A program made the translations under genes and the position numbers. Shown piece after piece: positions 1 through 10,179 of a stretch of DNA of 64,000 nt. The stretch is from Anodontia alba (Eukaryota; Mollusca; Bivalvia; Lucinida; Lucinidae), in NCBI GenBank assembly GCA_964016985.1, contig OZ024825.1, forward strand, positions 2,601,501-2,665,500. Direction: 5' to 3'. A model generated the notes under the pieces. The model saw nothing but the letters and a program-made list of their open reading frames with translations, was not told where the DNA came from and made no database searches. How positions within the stretch are numbered: the stretch's first letter is position 1; each line of letters begins with the position of its first letter.

Positions 1-56
1 ATTATGGCTTTACACAGAAGTCAGCTTTAAATAAAAATATGTTCAGAGCAATTATT

Positions 57-222
57 AAGGAGGAGTATTTGATGATAGTTCTAGGATAATTTTCTCCAGT
101 ACTCCAAAAACAATATATGTTATGGGTACTCAGTGAGGCACTTCTAACGAGTACTCACAACATGTTTTTATCAAGAAAAAGAAAAAGGATCCCCAAACTA
201 TCACCAAATACTCCTCCATAAC
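57..222. mobile_element. Palindromic MITE, GGAGGAGTATTTG termini
   Basis: The outer arms AGGAGGAGTATTTG (58-71) and its complement (about 207-220) enclose a second inverted repeat. That inner repeat is built on ATATGTTATGGGTACTCA and its complement around 115-165. The same inner core (ACATATGTTGTGGGTACTCAT) appears near 23.75, 33.9, 35.0, 43.4, 46.3 and 50.3 kb within elements whose outer ends differ. It has no coding capacity. Confidence 0.65.
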
Positions 223-240
223 AAGTCCTCTGAATGTCAA

Positions 241-385
241 GGTAGCCACGGTGGCTCAGTTGGTGCGCATCCGATTGGTGATCAGGTCATGGGTCCGACA
301 ACATTCTTTTGTGTAGATTGATCAAGAAATATTTTCTACGGTAATTCTCTCTCCTTCCGCTGATTCAAGAAGGACATTTGTCAGA
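241..385 (+). mobile_element. tRNA-derived SINE, 3'-truncated copy
   Basis: The segment matches the first half of the full-length SINE at 8035-8343. It has an A-box-like TGGCTCAGTTGG and a shared body (TTTTCTACGGTAATTCTC, then CTGATTCAAGAAGG). The B-box region is shortened and the 3' half is absent. Confidence 0.7.
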
Positions 386-404
386 ATGAAGAAGTAAATT
401 TTCA

Positions 405-665
405 TTAGGGCAAACTTGATCCAGATCAAGTTGATCCGGATCAAGTTGATGCGGATCAAATTTACGTTGCTGCAATGTGAACGCAATAACAGTGAACTGG
501 ATCAACTTGATGCAGATCAAATTAATCTGGATCAATTTAGTCCATAGTGTGAACACAACTTGATGTGGATCAACTTGGTTGCTAGTGTAAATGCACTTTG
601 ATCCGGATCAATTTGATCCAAAACAAATTGATCCAGATCAGGTCTCTAGTGTGAATGGGGCCTTA
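405..665. repeat. GATC-dense palindromic repeat
   Basis: This stretch is packed with overlapping inverted motifs of the form TTGATCNNGATCAA, with at least eight paired half-sites. It ends in TAGTGTGAATGGGGCC. No coding potential or convincing TIR pair is visible. It may be a MITE remnant. Confidence 0.5.
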
Positions 666-689
666 GACTCTTCCATAATTTATGTTGTG

Positions 690-2448
690 AAGGCATTTTC
701 TCTTAAAGTGCTATTAAAGTAAAATTGTAGCAGACAGCATTCAATTTTTTTTTTTTTTTTAATTCTTTTTCAGAGAAAATAAGACTTGGCATTTCATGTG
801 AATCTTTTATCTAGCAGACAAGTCATATGAAACGTCAAGCCTTATTTGCTCTGAAAAATAAATAAATAAATAAACAAGAGGGCCATGATGGCCCTGTAAC
901 GCTCACCTGAGCAACATAGCACTTTGAGAGCCTGATCTAGAACAGATCAAGGCAAACATTCTGATCAAAGTTCAAAATGATTATATTAACAAGTAAGACA
1001 ATGTAGCATGTCTAATGGACTGTGAAATAAAGGTCAAGGTCATATATGGATGACTGCACTCAAGAAGCCATGCTAAGATGTATGCATGTACTAAGTATCA
1101 CTGGCTGTAGGAGCAATAGTTACTGAGAAACTGACCTAAACACAAACACTTCACAAGTACCAAATATCACTCTGAAGGACCAGTAATTATTGAGAAACTG
1201 AATGAAAAAACTTAAGAGAGTCACTGGACAGAAAACTATACATCACCTTGAAATCATCAAGACAAACATTTTGAGCAAGATTCATGATGATCACTTCAAA
1301 AGTGTGACCTCTAGAGCATCAACAAGGTTTTCCTTTGATTTGGCCAGGTGAACTAGTTTTTGATATCAAGTGACCCAGTTTTAAACTAGACCTAGAAATC
1401 ATCAAGACAAACATTTTGAGCAAGATTCATGATGATCACTTCAAAAGTGTGACCTCTAGAGCATCAACAAGGTTTTCCTTTGATTTGGCCAGGTGAACTA
1501 GTTTTTGATATCAAGTGACCCAGTTTTAAACTAGACCTAGAAATCATCAAGACAAACATTTTGAGCAATATTTATGATGATTATTTCTAACGTGACCTCT
1601 GGAGTGTTAAAAGTTTTCTGCTGGTCTGGCCAGGTCACCTAGTGTGACCCAGTTTCAAACTTGACCTAGAAATCATCAAGACAAACATTTTGAGCAAGAT
1701 TCATGATGATTGCTTCAAAAATGTGACCACTAGAGTGTTAACAAGGTTTTCTGCTGATTTGGCCAGGTGACCTAGTGTTTGACTCCAAGTGATCCAGTTT
1801 CGAACTTGACCTAGAAATCATCAAGACAAACATTTTGAGCAAGATTCATGATGATTGCTTGAAAAATGTGACCACTAGAGTGTTAACAAGGTTTTCTGCT
1901 GATTTGGCTTGGTGACCTAGTTTTTGACTCCAAGTGACCCAGTTTCAAACTTGACCTAGAAATCATCAAGACAAACATTTTGAGCAAGATTCATGATGAT
2001 TGATTCAAAAATGTGACCGCTAGAGTGTTAACAAGGTTTTCTGCTGATTTGGCCCGGTGACCTAGTTTTTGACCCCAAGTGACCCAGTTTCGAACTTGAC
2101 CTAGAAATCATCAAGACAAACATATTGAGCAAGATTCATGTTGATTGCTTCAAAAATGTGACCACTAGAGTGTTAACAAGGTTTTCTGCTGATCTGGCCT
2201 AGTGACCTAGTTTTTGACCCCAAGTGACCCAGTTTCGAACTTGACCTAGATTTAATAGAGGCAAACATTTTGAGCAAGTTTCATCAAGATTGGGTCAAAA
2301 CTGTGACCTTTAGAGTGTTAACAAACTAATTGTTGACGACGGACGACGGACATAGGGTGATGACAATAGCTCACCCTGAGCTTTTGCTCAGGTGAGTTAA
2401 AACAGTCACAATGTCGTATGCTGCAGTTGTGATTAGCACTTTAAGGGT
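690..2448. mobile_element. Palindromic MITE split by an array-bearing insertion
   Basis: Left arm 690-876 and right arm 2402-2448 belong to one MITE family. The right end GCAGTTGTGATTAGCACTTTAAGGGTTAA matches the outer end of the copy at 46600-46830; the left part matches that copy's interior (CATTTCATGTGAAT). The element at about 879-2401 splits them. Confidence 0.6.
879..2401 (+). repeat. Tandem array, 145-bp monomer, hairpin-terminated
   Basis: Successive AAATCATCAAGACAAACATT motifs start at 1251, 1396, 1541, 1670, 1815, 1960, 2105 and (diverged) 2250. The period is therefore 145 bp with one 129-bp unit. The left flank starts GAGGGCCATGATGGCCCTG. The right end has GACGACGGACGACGGAC and then a hairpin, CTCACCCTGAGC / GCTCAGGTGAG, followed by TTAAAA. 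Reading frames are broken, so this is not a gene. Confidence 0.85.
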
Positions 2449-2869
2449 TAATACATTTATAATGGAGCTCCTCTAATAAAAATCAACCTTATGCATCCAG
2501 CTAAGACCCAGATCATGCAGGCCATCTAGTCTGATCAGGGTCTGATTGCTAACTTGATGTGCATGTCCCAGATTCTGTGGGTGAACAGTATAGACCTAAC
2601 CTACCCCCACAGGCTTATCCGAGTCTATGCTGGTTTCTTTGTGGAGAGACTCAGTTGAGAGTTGCTATAATTAGCCAAAATTTTGTATACCGTACCTCTC
2701 ACCAGATGTTACCATATGTTGTCTAAAACTTGAACCTGTTAATTTGACTATCTTCATGAAAAATGCTTGCTGAATGACAAACATTGCAGGCCCTGATACA
2801 ACTGCACCTTAGGAACAGTTGTATCAGGGTCTGCACCGTTTGATGAAGTATGCAAGTCCAAATGCTTAA
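2449..2869. other. No gene seen; weak hairpin-core remnant
   Basis: The only recognisable element is a degraded copy of the GACCCAGATCA...CTGATCAGGGTCTG hairpin core near 2506-2550. The stretch lies upstream of the P4HTM-like exon and is probably intronic. Confidence 0.4.
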
Positions 2870-3190
2870 GGGGACTGGATACATTTGGCAAATTTTCTGC
2901 CATTTTGGCCAGGGACATCAACTTTTATGACATCCTGTTTGTGTTCCTGCACACCATGTCCCTTCTGAAAAAGGTGTCTACTCTAAAAAGAAAGAATTTG
3001 TTCCCCTTGGGAACAATGTTTTTTTCAATTTAGAGTAGACAACTTTTCAGAAGGGAGGCAAAAACCATTTTTTGACAGAATTGCCTCGCCTGAGTGTTGT
3101 TCCTTTTAGAGTAGATACATTTCAGAAGGGAGGCAAAAATGATTTTGACAGACTTGCCTCCCCTGAAAGTGTATCCAATCACCTAAAAGT
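2870..3190. repeat. Palindromic repeat, CCCTTCTGAAA / TTTCAGAAGGG family
   Basis: Inverted arms combine CCTTCTGAAAAAGG and GTCTACTCTAAAA with their complements (TTTTAGAGTAGA, TTTCAGAAGGGAGG) around TTGTTCCCCTTGGGAACAA. A second partial right arm follows at 3105-3165. Related copies lie near 4.75, 40.5, 43.0, 45.0 and 60.4 kb. Confidence 0.6.
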
Positions 3191-3475
3191 AAACAGTTAA
3201 TGTGCAATGTCAGGAAAAGGTCCTTTAGCTATGGGCAGGCAACGAAGGTCCTGATCAGCCTGTGCATTTGAGCAGGCTGATCTGATTTCTTCATTGCCCA
3301 CTCACAGAATCAAGAGATACTGTAGAAATATATCAAAGAACAGAAAAAGCCTTGATCAGCAGGCTTGTCTGTGCAGTTTGAGATAGGCAGTTACTGTTTG
3401 TATATATGGCATAAGGGCCCTTCTCCCACAAGTCACATCATATGGTAAATGATTTCAGAGAGTAAATCTCTACAG

Positions 3476-3728
3476 AATTGCCCATTTGCACAAAAAATGT
3501 GGTGAGGCCAATCTGATAGTGCCACCAGAGAAGGGTAAAGCTATTATTTGGTACAACCACTTCATCGATACAGAAACTGGATGGATGGGTGAACTGGACA
3601 AGTACACATTACACGGAGGATGCCCCGTCACAGAAGGAGAAAAGTGGATAGGCAATTTCTGGATTAAAACATCGGACAGTAAATCTGCTGACATAGAAAA
3701 AATGAAAATGTTTTCCACATCTGGTTAG
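3476..3728 (+). CDS. P4HTM-like: P4HTM-like transmembrane prolyl 4-hydroxylase, C-terminal exon
   Basis: P4HTM is an endoplasmic-reticulum membrane 2OG/Fe(II) oxygenase that hydroxylates prolines. This exon encodes the C-terminal half of its double-stranded beta-helix. I see IWYNHF, then WMGELDKYTLHGGCPV and KWIGNFWI. The His of LHGGC fits the distal iron ligand and the Lys of EKW the 2-oxoglutarate contact. The match in motif order and spacing to P4HTM is closer than to collagen P4H alpha subunits, from memory and without a search. A splice acceptor CTCTACAG precedes base 3476. The frame reads to TAG at 3726-3728. A possible donor (GGTTAGT at 3722-3728) overlaps the stop, so a further short exon is not excluded. 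The HxD half must lie upstream of the window or in an exon I could not identify. Confidence 0.8.
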
Positions 3729-3790
3729 TGAAATAAGTCTGTTGAATATAAAAGAGCCTTATGATTGCCACAACCAGGACAAAAAAAACA

Positions 3791-4034
3791 GGGCCCAGTT
3801 GTTCAAAGCTAACGACATCGTTAGTTAACGATTTGTTAAAATTTACATCGAGTGATACGCAAATATTCTGATATTTTTTGCCGAAAAAATGTGAGTAGCT
3901 TTTGCAGTGCAAAAGCTACTCACATTTTTTCAGCAAAAAATATCAGAATATTGTATATTGAATCCGCTAAAACAGTTAAAGAAATGACCCTTAACAAGCT
4001 CGTTAAGCTAACGATGCTTTGAACAACTGGACCC
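3791..4034. mobile_element. MITE with GGGCCCAGTTGTTCAAAG termini
   Basis: Terminal inverted repeats GGGCCCAGTTGTTCAAAGC and its near-complement (CTTTGAACAACTGGACCC) bound the element. Sub-terminal AGCTAACGA / TCGTTAAGCTAACGA motifs follow. The centre (3863-3951) is a near-perfect hairpin with arms of about 44 bp around base 3907. It lies just after the P4HTM-like stop codon, so it may fall in the 3' UTR. Confidence 0.75.
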
Positions 4035-4066
4035 AGATCTTGCTATGGCAATCTGAGAGAGCCTAC

Positions 4067-4072
4067 AATAAA
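4067..4072 (+). promoter_or_regulatory. Candidate poly(A) signal AATAAA
   Basis: AATAAA about 340 bases after the P4HTM-like stop codon is the first good plus-strand signal after the MITE at 3791-4034. Use is unproven. Confidence 0.3.
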
Positions 4073-4074
4073 TA

Positions 4075-4728
4075 TAAAATTTTAATGCTCATCAAGTCTA
4101 ATTATAGCATTTTCTACAGTATTTAACCATTTTTATGCTGAATTTCAGGGGAATGCATACATCCTTAGGGAAATAGGGTCGCACTTCAGTGGCTTGAACA
4201 TCATTGAGGCCACAGAAATTTGTTTGAGGATACTTTAGAGAAGTCTTTTCAGTCTTCTATAAAATAATTTTATGTTAAGTGTACTCATTAGAATTGCATC
4301 AATGAGGTGATTCTAATGAAGGCATACAACTCACTTTCTCATTATAAAATGAGCCAGTGCATGACAAAACCTACAGTCAGATCTGTGTGACCAGCAAAGA
4401 ACAATGTGTACACCTACCCAGCATGGCAAGGTTTTTTGTTTGTCCCTCTTTGGATAGCCAAGAAGCTGTAGAAGGCATATGCCATCAGGGAAGACTGATC
4501 AGACTGCCCAGGTAGTACTAAGTCTTCATTGGTCATACAAGTCTTATTGTAGGTTTTGTTGTGCACTGGCTCAGATAAGAAAATTTCCTTAAAATATTCC
4601 TAAATATTTGTTTTCTTGAGCTACCCTAAGAATTTCTTATGGACTCAAAAAGGAGTTTGAATCAGCTATGGTAAACGAGCCATCGGTGTACGAGTCTAAT
4701 ATTAAAGTTTTACTGTAACTTGGATAAG
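4075..4728. other. Intergenic, no gene seen
   Basis: AT-rich sequence between the two convergent genes. It has only weak inverted repeats (CTCATTAGAATTGCATCAATGAGGTGATTCTAATGA near 4285-4320) and remnants of the GATCAG hairpin core near 4495. Confidence 0.4.
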
Positions 4729-5140
4729 GAAACATTTGCTTCCCCTGGTTATAGGAGGCTACTCTTAAAGGAAGAATTTGTTCTCTCTCTGGGAGCAGTT
4801 TCTTTCCTTTAAGAGTAGCACAACCTCACCTCTCCCACCACCACCCTTAATGTTATTAGTGAGACGATTTCATATCTGAAGTTGTCTCTTTATAAAATGG
4901 CAGCTAAATATTTCAGGTGTAGACATTTACCTTAAATATCAGCCAGCGGCATTTTTCTTACTTTTTCATAGTTTTCAGCAGACGACATAATATTTTTTTT
5001 TATTTTCCCAGAAAATAGACTTCAGCATTTTATGGAAATTGCCTTGCATGAAATGTCAAAGTCTAATTGCTGGGTAAAACAAGAAAAATATAAATTTCTT
5101 TTTTGCCGAATTAGCCATGAAAGTGGAAAAGGTTAAAATA
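4729..5140. repeat. Two adjacent palindromic repeats
   Basis: At 4740-4815 the TACTCTTAAAGG / CCTTTAAGAGTA arms enclose TTCTCTCTCTGGGAGCAG. At 4975-5075 the CATTTTATGGAAATTGC / CATGAAATGTCAAAG arms belong to the CATTTCATG hairpin family seen at 16.6, 44.1, 46.7 and 56.4 kb. Confidence 0.5.
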
Positions 5141-5255
5141 TGAACTGTGCATACATAGATTCTGCAACTCAGATCTTTCAAGACATTACATAGCATCTTG
5201 TTTTGTTAGGTTTCCTTTGCTATTTAGTATGTATGTACATGCATGCAGATTTTAA

Positions 5256-5434
5256 CCCTTGCCATGCTGAAACCATACCCACTTCTAATTTTCAGTCAGT
5301 CAGATTACTTGATCCAAATTGTTGACACAAATTTTCATACTTAATGAAAATATTGCAGATCCAGTTCAGTAGGATTTTCAAGAAGCCAACTGATCTGGAT
5401 CTACACTGTTTGCAAAGGCAGGGCAGGACCAGGG
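5256..5434. mobile_element. piggyBac-like MITE, CCCTTGTCATGCTG family
   Basis: The left end TTAA (5252-5255) is followed by CCCTTGCCATGCTGAA. The centre holds a hairpin, AGATCCAGTT...AACTGATCTGGATCT, and the sequence ends GGACCAGGGTAAA, where the right TTAA is mutated. It is diverged from the complete copies at 23993 and 32747. Confidence 0.6.
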
Positions 5435-5554
5435 TAAATTTGTTTAACATGTTTTTGTTGCTTTTTATTAGTATATAAATGCTGATTTTTTTATAAAAAT
5501 ATATGTATTTTCAAATCTTTGGTAGAGGAAGTGATTTTCTCAAGTCTAGTCATG

Positions 5555-5775
5555 TACAATTAATGTCCTAAAATTTCGAACACTTAATTGTCTGACTAAA
5601 TGGCGTATGCAAACAGTGCAGACCCAGATCAGACTGCCAAAGGAGCAGTCTGATCAGGGTCTACACTGTTTGCCATTCCACTAAGCATTTTAAGAGACAC
5701 CCGCATAAAAAGCAAAATTTAAGCCAAAAAAGTATGGAATTAAGTGTTCAAAATTTTAGGACGTTTACCTTAGTA
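5555..5775. mobile_element. Palindromic MITE, GTCCTAAAATTT family, copy 1
   Basis: The arms ATGTCCTAAAATTTCGAACACTTAAT and the complementary ATTAAGTGTTCAAAATTTTAGGACG flank the GCAAACAGTGCAGACCCAGAT hairpin at 5608-5684. A second copy with the same arms lies at 63107-63335. Confidence 0.75.
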
Positions 5776-5904
5776 ATAAAATTTAGTTTCTGTACAGCAA
5801 TATTGTAAATATTTTTTTATTGATGACATGAGCTGCAATGTGAGAAATGGGCCCTTATCATATATATGGGTAACAAAGGCTCCAATCAGCTGCACTTTCA
5901 TTAA

Positions 5905-6135
5905 CCCATTTTAGTCTGGATACCCCAAAAAAGTGTAACTGGCAAACAGTGCAGACCCAGATTGCAGAATGTGGCATCTTATCAGGGTCTAAACTGTTTG
6001 CGCTATCGCCATTGTTTGCAATAGTTTAGCCATTTTCCTCTAGGAATATCTAAACCTAATAGCCACATGTACCTAAAAATGGAATTTGACTCTTCCAATA
6101 TATAGTGTGGGGGAGTTTATTCAGTCTGAAATGGG
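5905..6135. mobile_element. piggyBac-like MITE, CCCATTTTAGTCTG family, copy 1
   Basis: The element is flanked by TTAA on both sides (5901-5904 and 6136-6139). Ends CCCATTTTAGTCTG and CAGTCTGAAATGGG are inverted repeats. TTAA duplication plus CCC/GGG ends is the piggyBac hallmark. The interior carries the GCAAACAGTGCAGACCCAGAT hairpin core (5942-6002). Confidence 0.8.
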
Positions 6136-6290
6136 TTAAGTTTGATCAGGGTGTTCAGTACATGCTTAATAAATCATTGGATTCTGTAGAATGTATTGAT
6201 GAATAGAAACGACTTTGATCAGACTACACAGAATGAGTTTAGTCTTCACTAGGCACACATACCAGAAGGTACTTTTCTTCACTTAGAGAC

Positions 6291-6510
6291 TACCGTATTT
6301 ACCCTGAGTATTCAGACACCTCAACTCCTTACCATATATGTTCTAAAATTTGAACCAGTACAATTCACTACCCGATGTTGTGTCTAAAAATTGCTAGATG
6401 AGTGGCAAACAGTGTAGACCCAGATGAGACGCCGCATTCTGCGGCGTCTCAGCTGGGTCTATACTGTTTGCTCAGGCCTGTCTGTTCGAATATATATGGT
6501 AAATACGGTA
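6291..6510. mobile_element. TA-flanked palindromic MITE, CCGTATTTACC family
   Basis: TACCGTATTTACC at the left and GGTAAATACGGTA at the right are exact complements flanked by TA. A perfect hairpin lies at the centre: AGACCCAGATGAGACGCCGC, then GCGGCGTCTCAGCTGGGTCT. Partial or diverged copies are at 7870-7975, 8465-8615, 15917-16131, 42150-42340 and 50600-50793. Confidence 0.8.
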
Positions 6511-6789
6511 GTTTGACTTGTGATTGGCAAAAAGGGCACCAGTGATAGGAAAAATGGTACCAGATCATGAATGGTAGAGTGGTGTTAAGGAACCCCTATA
6601 CTTGCAGCAGGTGGGGGATAGGGACATGTTATTCTCTTCTGTTTCTGCACTCTTTCTGCACTGTCATTCACTTTTCCCTTTATCCACTATTTCTCTCTCT
6701 CCTCTCCTCTACTACCTCTTCTATACCTATCTTTGGGAGAGGACAAGAACTCAAACAAACAAGAGCTTTCATCAGAGAGAAGAGCTTGC

Positions 6790-7260
6790 CCGAACATGTA
6801 CCTTAAGGCCATGGGCAGAGAGGGAGCGATGTGGGAGACGTTGCTGAATAAAAATTTGGACCAATATTTAGCATCATACCAAATATATACCAAATTCATT
6901 GTATGGTCTGAAAAATATGAGCTGTTCAAACCTTTAGGGTAAACCGAGTCCATGACCTTGACCTTAAGATTGGCAAGGGCAGTGGGGTGTATTGCTGAAT
7001 TAAATCCTGGACCTATATCTGTCATCATACCAACCATCATATGGTCTGGAAAATATGCACTGTTAAAAACTTTAAGGCAAATCTTTGACATATAGATTCT
7101 TATGTCTGTGACCTTGACTCTGAGGTCATAGATATGGGTGAGGGTATTGCTGAACAGAACTTTGGACTGATGTCTATCATCATACCAATTTTAAACTAAA
7201 TCCATCAAATAGTTTGGAATATATGAGCTGTTTGAACTTTAATGTTAGATTAATTACTGA
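6790..7260 (+). repeat. Diverged tandem array, CATATGGTCTGGAAAATATG monomers, part 1
   Basis: Three degraded monomers of roughly 150 bp carry GTGACCTTGACCTTAAGGTCA, TTGCTGAATAAA, GGACCTATATCTGTCATCATACC and CATATGGTCTGGAAAATATGAGCTG. The same family resumes at 7540-7865 and at 39640-39910. Open frames across it are not supported as genes. Confidence 0.65.
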
Positions 7261-7539
7261 ACATTCCAAGGAGGTACTTTCACTGTGGTACTTTTAGTTA
7301 AATGTTCTGTAGTGTTTCACTTGCAATTTTTTTTGAACAATTATGTAAGTTATAGATATGTTCAGTTAAGTCTGGGTATCAGAGTTGCCACCTTTTTGAG
7401 AAACGGTTGCCAACTTGCTTGCCTTGTTCTTTTTGTGGCTGTTTAATTATATCTGTTTGTCTTTCCCTTTGATGTTGAGAATTTGATGTGGATCTGATTA
7501 TATTAGTTCCTGAGTTTACTTATTTACTTAACATTAAAA

Positions 7540-7865
7540 AGCTAAATCTGTGACCTTGACCTTAAGGTCATTAACATAGGTGGGGATATTGTTGAATAAA
7601 GCTTTGAACCTATATTTGTCATCATAACAAAATATAAACCAAAACCATCATATGGTCACGAAAATATGAGCTGTTAACTTTAATGCAAAACTTTAACATA
7701 AAAATTCTAAGTCCATGACCTTGACCTCAAGGCCATAGATATGGTTATGGGTATTGCTAAATAAAGCTTTGGACCTTTATCTGTCATACAAAGTATAAAC
7801 CAAATCCATCATATGGTCTAGAAAATGTGAGCTGTTAAAAACTTCAACATAAAACTTTAACATAA
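7540..7865 (+). repeat. Diverged tandem array, CATATGGTCTGGAAAATATG monomers, part 2
   Basis: Two more monomers of the 6790-7260 family read in the same direction. They are separated from part 1 by about 280 bp of unassigned AT-rich sequence. Confidence 0.6.
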
Positions 7866-7869
7866 AAAT

Positions 7870-7975
7870 TCTTTGGGTAGTAAATTGTACTTGTTCAAAT
7901 TTTAGAACAAGTATGGTAAGGAGTTGAGGTGTCTGAATACGTAGGGTAAATATGGTAAATGGGTTAATATATTGC
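7870..7975. mobile_element. Half copy of the CCGTATTTACC MITE family
   Basis: AAATTTTAGAACAAGTATGG, GGTGTCTGAATACGTAGGGTAAATATGG is one arm of the MITE at 6291-6510. The hairpin core and the other arm are missing. Confidence 0.5.
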
Positions 7976-8034
7976 CTTGGAATACTTAAGGACAGTGAAT
8001 ACTCTTTCATGGGAGGCAACTAATAGCAGCAGAT

Positions 8035-8343
8035 GGCCAGCCTTGATGGCTCAGTTGGATGCGCCGTCCGACTGGAGACCAGGAGGTCGCGGGTTCAACC
8101 TCAGCTGAGGTCCGCAACATTCTTTCGTGGAGATTGATCATGAAATATTTTCTACGGTCATTCTCTCCCTTCCGCTGATTCAAGAAGGGCAGTTGTCAGT
8201 TTCTGGCGAAAGAATGTGCACAATACTGGTTAACCACTTAGAGGACTAAGCTTGCCCAGTAAACGTGTGGTTAGGTAAACTGACCGCACTTGACATGACC
8301 CCATTGGGTTGACTGGGCGGTAAAACCTCAACACAAACAAACA
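8035..8343 (+). mobile_element. Full-length tRNA-derived SINE
   Basis: A 13-bp target-site duplication AATAGCAGCAGAT (8022-8034 and 8344-8356) brackets the element. It begins with a tRNA-like head: A-box TGGCTCAGTTGGATGCG, and B-box GGGTTCAACCTC near 8091. A conserved body follows (TTTTCTACGGTCATTCTCTC, CTGATTCAAGAAGGGCA, GACATGACCCCATTGGGTTG), then an (ACAA)n tail. Pol III transcription and LINE-driven retroposition are expected for this class. Other copies are at 241, 42341 and 46523. Confidence 0.85.
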
Positions 8344-8464
8344 AATAGCAGCAGATAATTTTAGAGTAGACACTTTCCAGAAGAGGCATGGTTTGCAGGA
8401 AAGCAAACAGGAAGTCAGAAAAGTTGTCTCCCATGTCATAACTGGCAGAAAATCTACCAAGTAT

Positions 8465-9060
8465 ATCAAGTTGCCTTAACTCTCAAGTCCATTTGACTAC
8501 TTCTTGATGTGTCTAAAATGTACTAACAGTATGTACCCTGATCTGACTGCTCCAGTTTAATCTGGGTCTGCACCATTTGCTTAGACATGTCTATCTAAAT
8601 ATATGTAATTGTATTAAGCATTTAAGTTAAATGTTATTTTGCCAGATTAATTCAAAGTATATGGGTACACAGTCCTTTCTGGAAATGTTCCATTCCTATA
8701 TGTAATAAGGTATCACAATTTTATTGTCATAATTTCAGTTTTGAGAGAGTTTGTGCACATGCCTGTGTGTCTAATGTCAGTCTGTGATGTGTGTTATATG
8801 TATTAAGAAAAATTACACTGGACTACTAAATCAAAAGGTATAAATGCAACTAATTTGTTAAGTGCTTTGTCCTTGTCGATGTCAAATGTATGCTATCAGT
8901 TTAAGATTTACAAATAAAAAGTCAAACTGTTTTTGTTCTCTGAGTGTTGATGTACACTGGAACTTCCAGATCCTTGCCTCTCAACAACAGCCACCTTCTT
9001 GCAATAACTACTTTTCTGGTTTTCTGGTGTTGTTTAACTATTTATTAATTAACTACTTTA
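8465..9060. other. Intergenic, MITE remnants only
   Basis: A diverged hairpin-core copy lies at 8500-8615 (ACCCTGATCTGACTGCTCCAG, TTTAATCTGGGTCTGCACC). The rest is AT-rich with no supportable exon. Confidence 0.4.
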
Positions 9061-9065
9061 ATATA

Positions 9066-9396
9066 CAGTTGACTCTCGTTATCTCGACCTCGCTTATCTC
9101 GAATTGCCGTTTATCTCGAAGTGAAAATCTAGTCCCTGCCTGTACATGAAAACGTAACAACAGATGGAAAATATTGTAGAAAAGAGGAGAAATTGCTCCT
9201 AAGGAGCAATTTCTCCTCTTTTCCACAATATTTTCAATATATCTCTAACTTCAAAAGTCCAATTACCTATCAGTTTGTTAAATGTGGTTAATCAAATTAT
9301 TTTTTCCTCAATTCTGCAAACCTGATATGTCGAACTACGGATATCTCGAAGTATTTCAGAGAGTCCCTTGGAATTCGAGCTAACGAGAGTCGACTG
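9066..9396. mobile_element. TA-flanked mariner/pogo-like MITE (331 bp)
   Basis: TA dinucleotides (9064-9065 and 9397-9398) flank the inverted ends CAGTTGACTCTCGTTATCTCG and CGAGCTAACGAGAGTCGACTG. Sub-terminal TTATCTCGA motifs repeat three times at the left end. The centre (about 9165-9240) is an almost perfect hairpin around GCTCCTAAGGAGC. No transposase is encoded. Confidence 0.8.
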
Positions 9397-9399
9397 TAG

Positions 9400-10140
9400 T
9401 ATCAATATCACTAACTCAGCCAATGCAGAATAACTTGGCCAATACAAGTTATATTGGCCGATTTTTTTCTGCATTAGCCTAGTTTTTTTTTTCTGTATTG
9501 GTAGACTCTCCATATTGGCCCAGTTTGTTTTTGGGATGGATGATATACAGTTTAACATCATTTTCAATGAATTTCAGTCATATAACAAAGATAAAGGCAT
9601 GATATGGACTTGGCCATACAGCTGCTATGAAAAATCTTCTTTACTGAGATAATCCTCACTGACCAAGATGGTTTTAAAAGTTAATTCATAAAATTGTCAT
9701 TAATCAAGTAATTTAGTATTGGCCGAGTTACAGGTCCTAGGTAGGCTGTATTGGCCCTAGGCCTTTGGCCAATACAGCCAACTGCAGACCTGTAACTAGG
9801 CCAATAGGAAATTACTTGATCAATAACATTATATTATCATATGTCATCACTATTGTTCAGCAGATAATGTGTCATAAAAATAAAATGACCAATCATTTCA
9901 TATGAAATTTGTAAAAGCAGCCTTATGTATGTTCGTCCGTCCGTTAGTTATTATCAAGAAATGGTGCTGACTAGGGCATTCATGCCCCTCTGGGCACTTG
10001 CTCTAGTCTGTACATATGAACAAACAGATAAATGGAAAGATGAAAACTTTATAACCTCGACATACTTGGTATGCCAGGGTATAATTACAACTCTTCAATG
10101 ATGGCTGTTTTAGAGAGTTGCACTGTATACAGTTCAAAAA
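9400..10140. other. Intergenic between convergent genes; inverted repeats
   Basis: Inverted motifs of GTATTGGCC / GGCCAATAC occur repeatedly at 9420-9530 and 9715-9835. An array tail with GTCCGTCCGTTAG, GCATTCATGCCCCTCTGGGCAC and ATGCCAGGGTATAATTA lies at 9930-10085. No exon is seen. Confidence 0.45.
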
Positions 10141-10173
10141 GAAAACCTGAAAGCCTTGTTTCTAAAAGCCTCT

Positions 10174-10179
10174 TTTATT
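10174..10179 (-). promoter_or_regulatory. AATAAA overlapping the OGFOD1 stop codon
   Basis: On the minus strand the last codons read GAA TAA A, so the stop codon lies inside an AATAAA hexamer. If it is used, the 3' UTR would be only tens of bases. I found no equally clear minus-strand hexamer in the next 500 bases. Confidence 0.35.

Noticed and set aside
6687..7091. Minus-strand 134-codon frame
   Set aside because: Antisense to tandem monomers at 6790-7260. Repeated SAYFPDHMM / SSYFSDHTM segments reveal the repeat origin.
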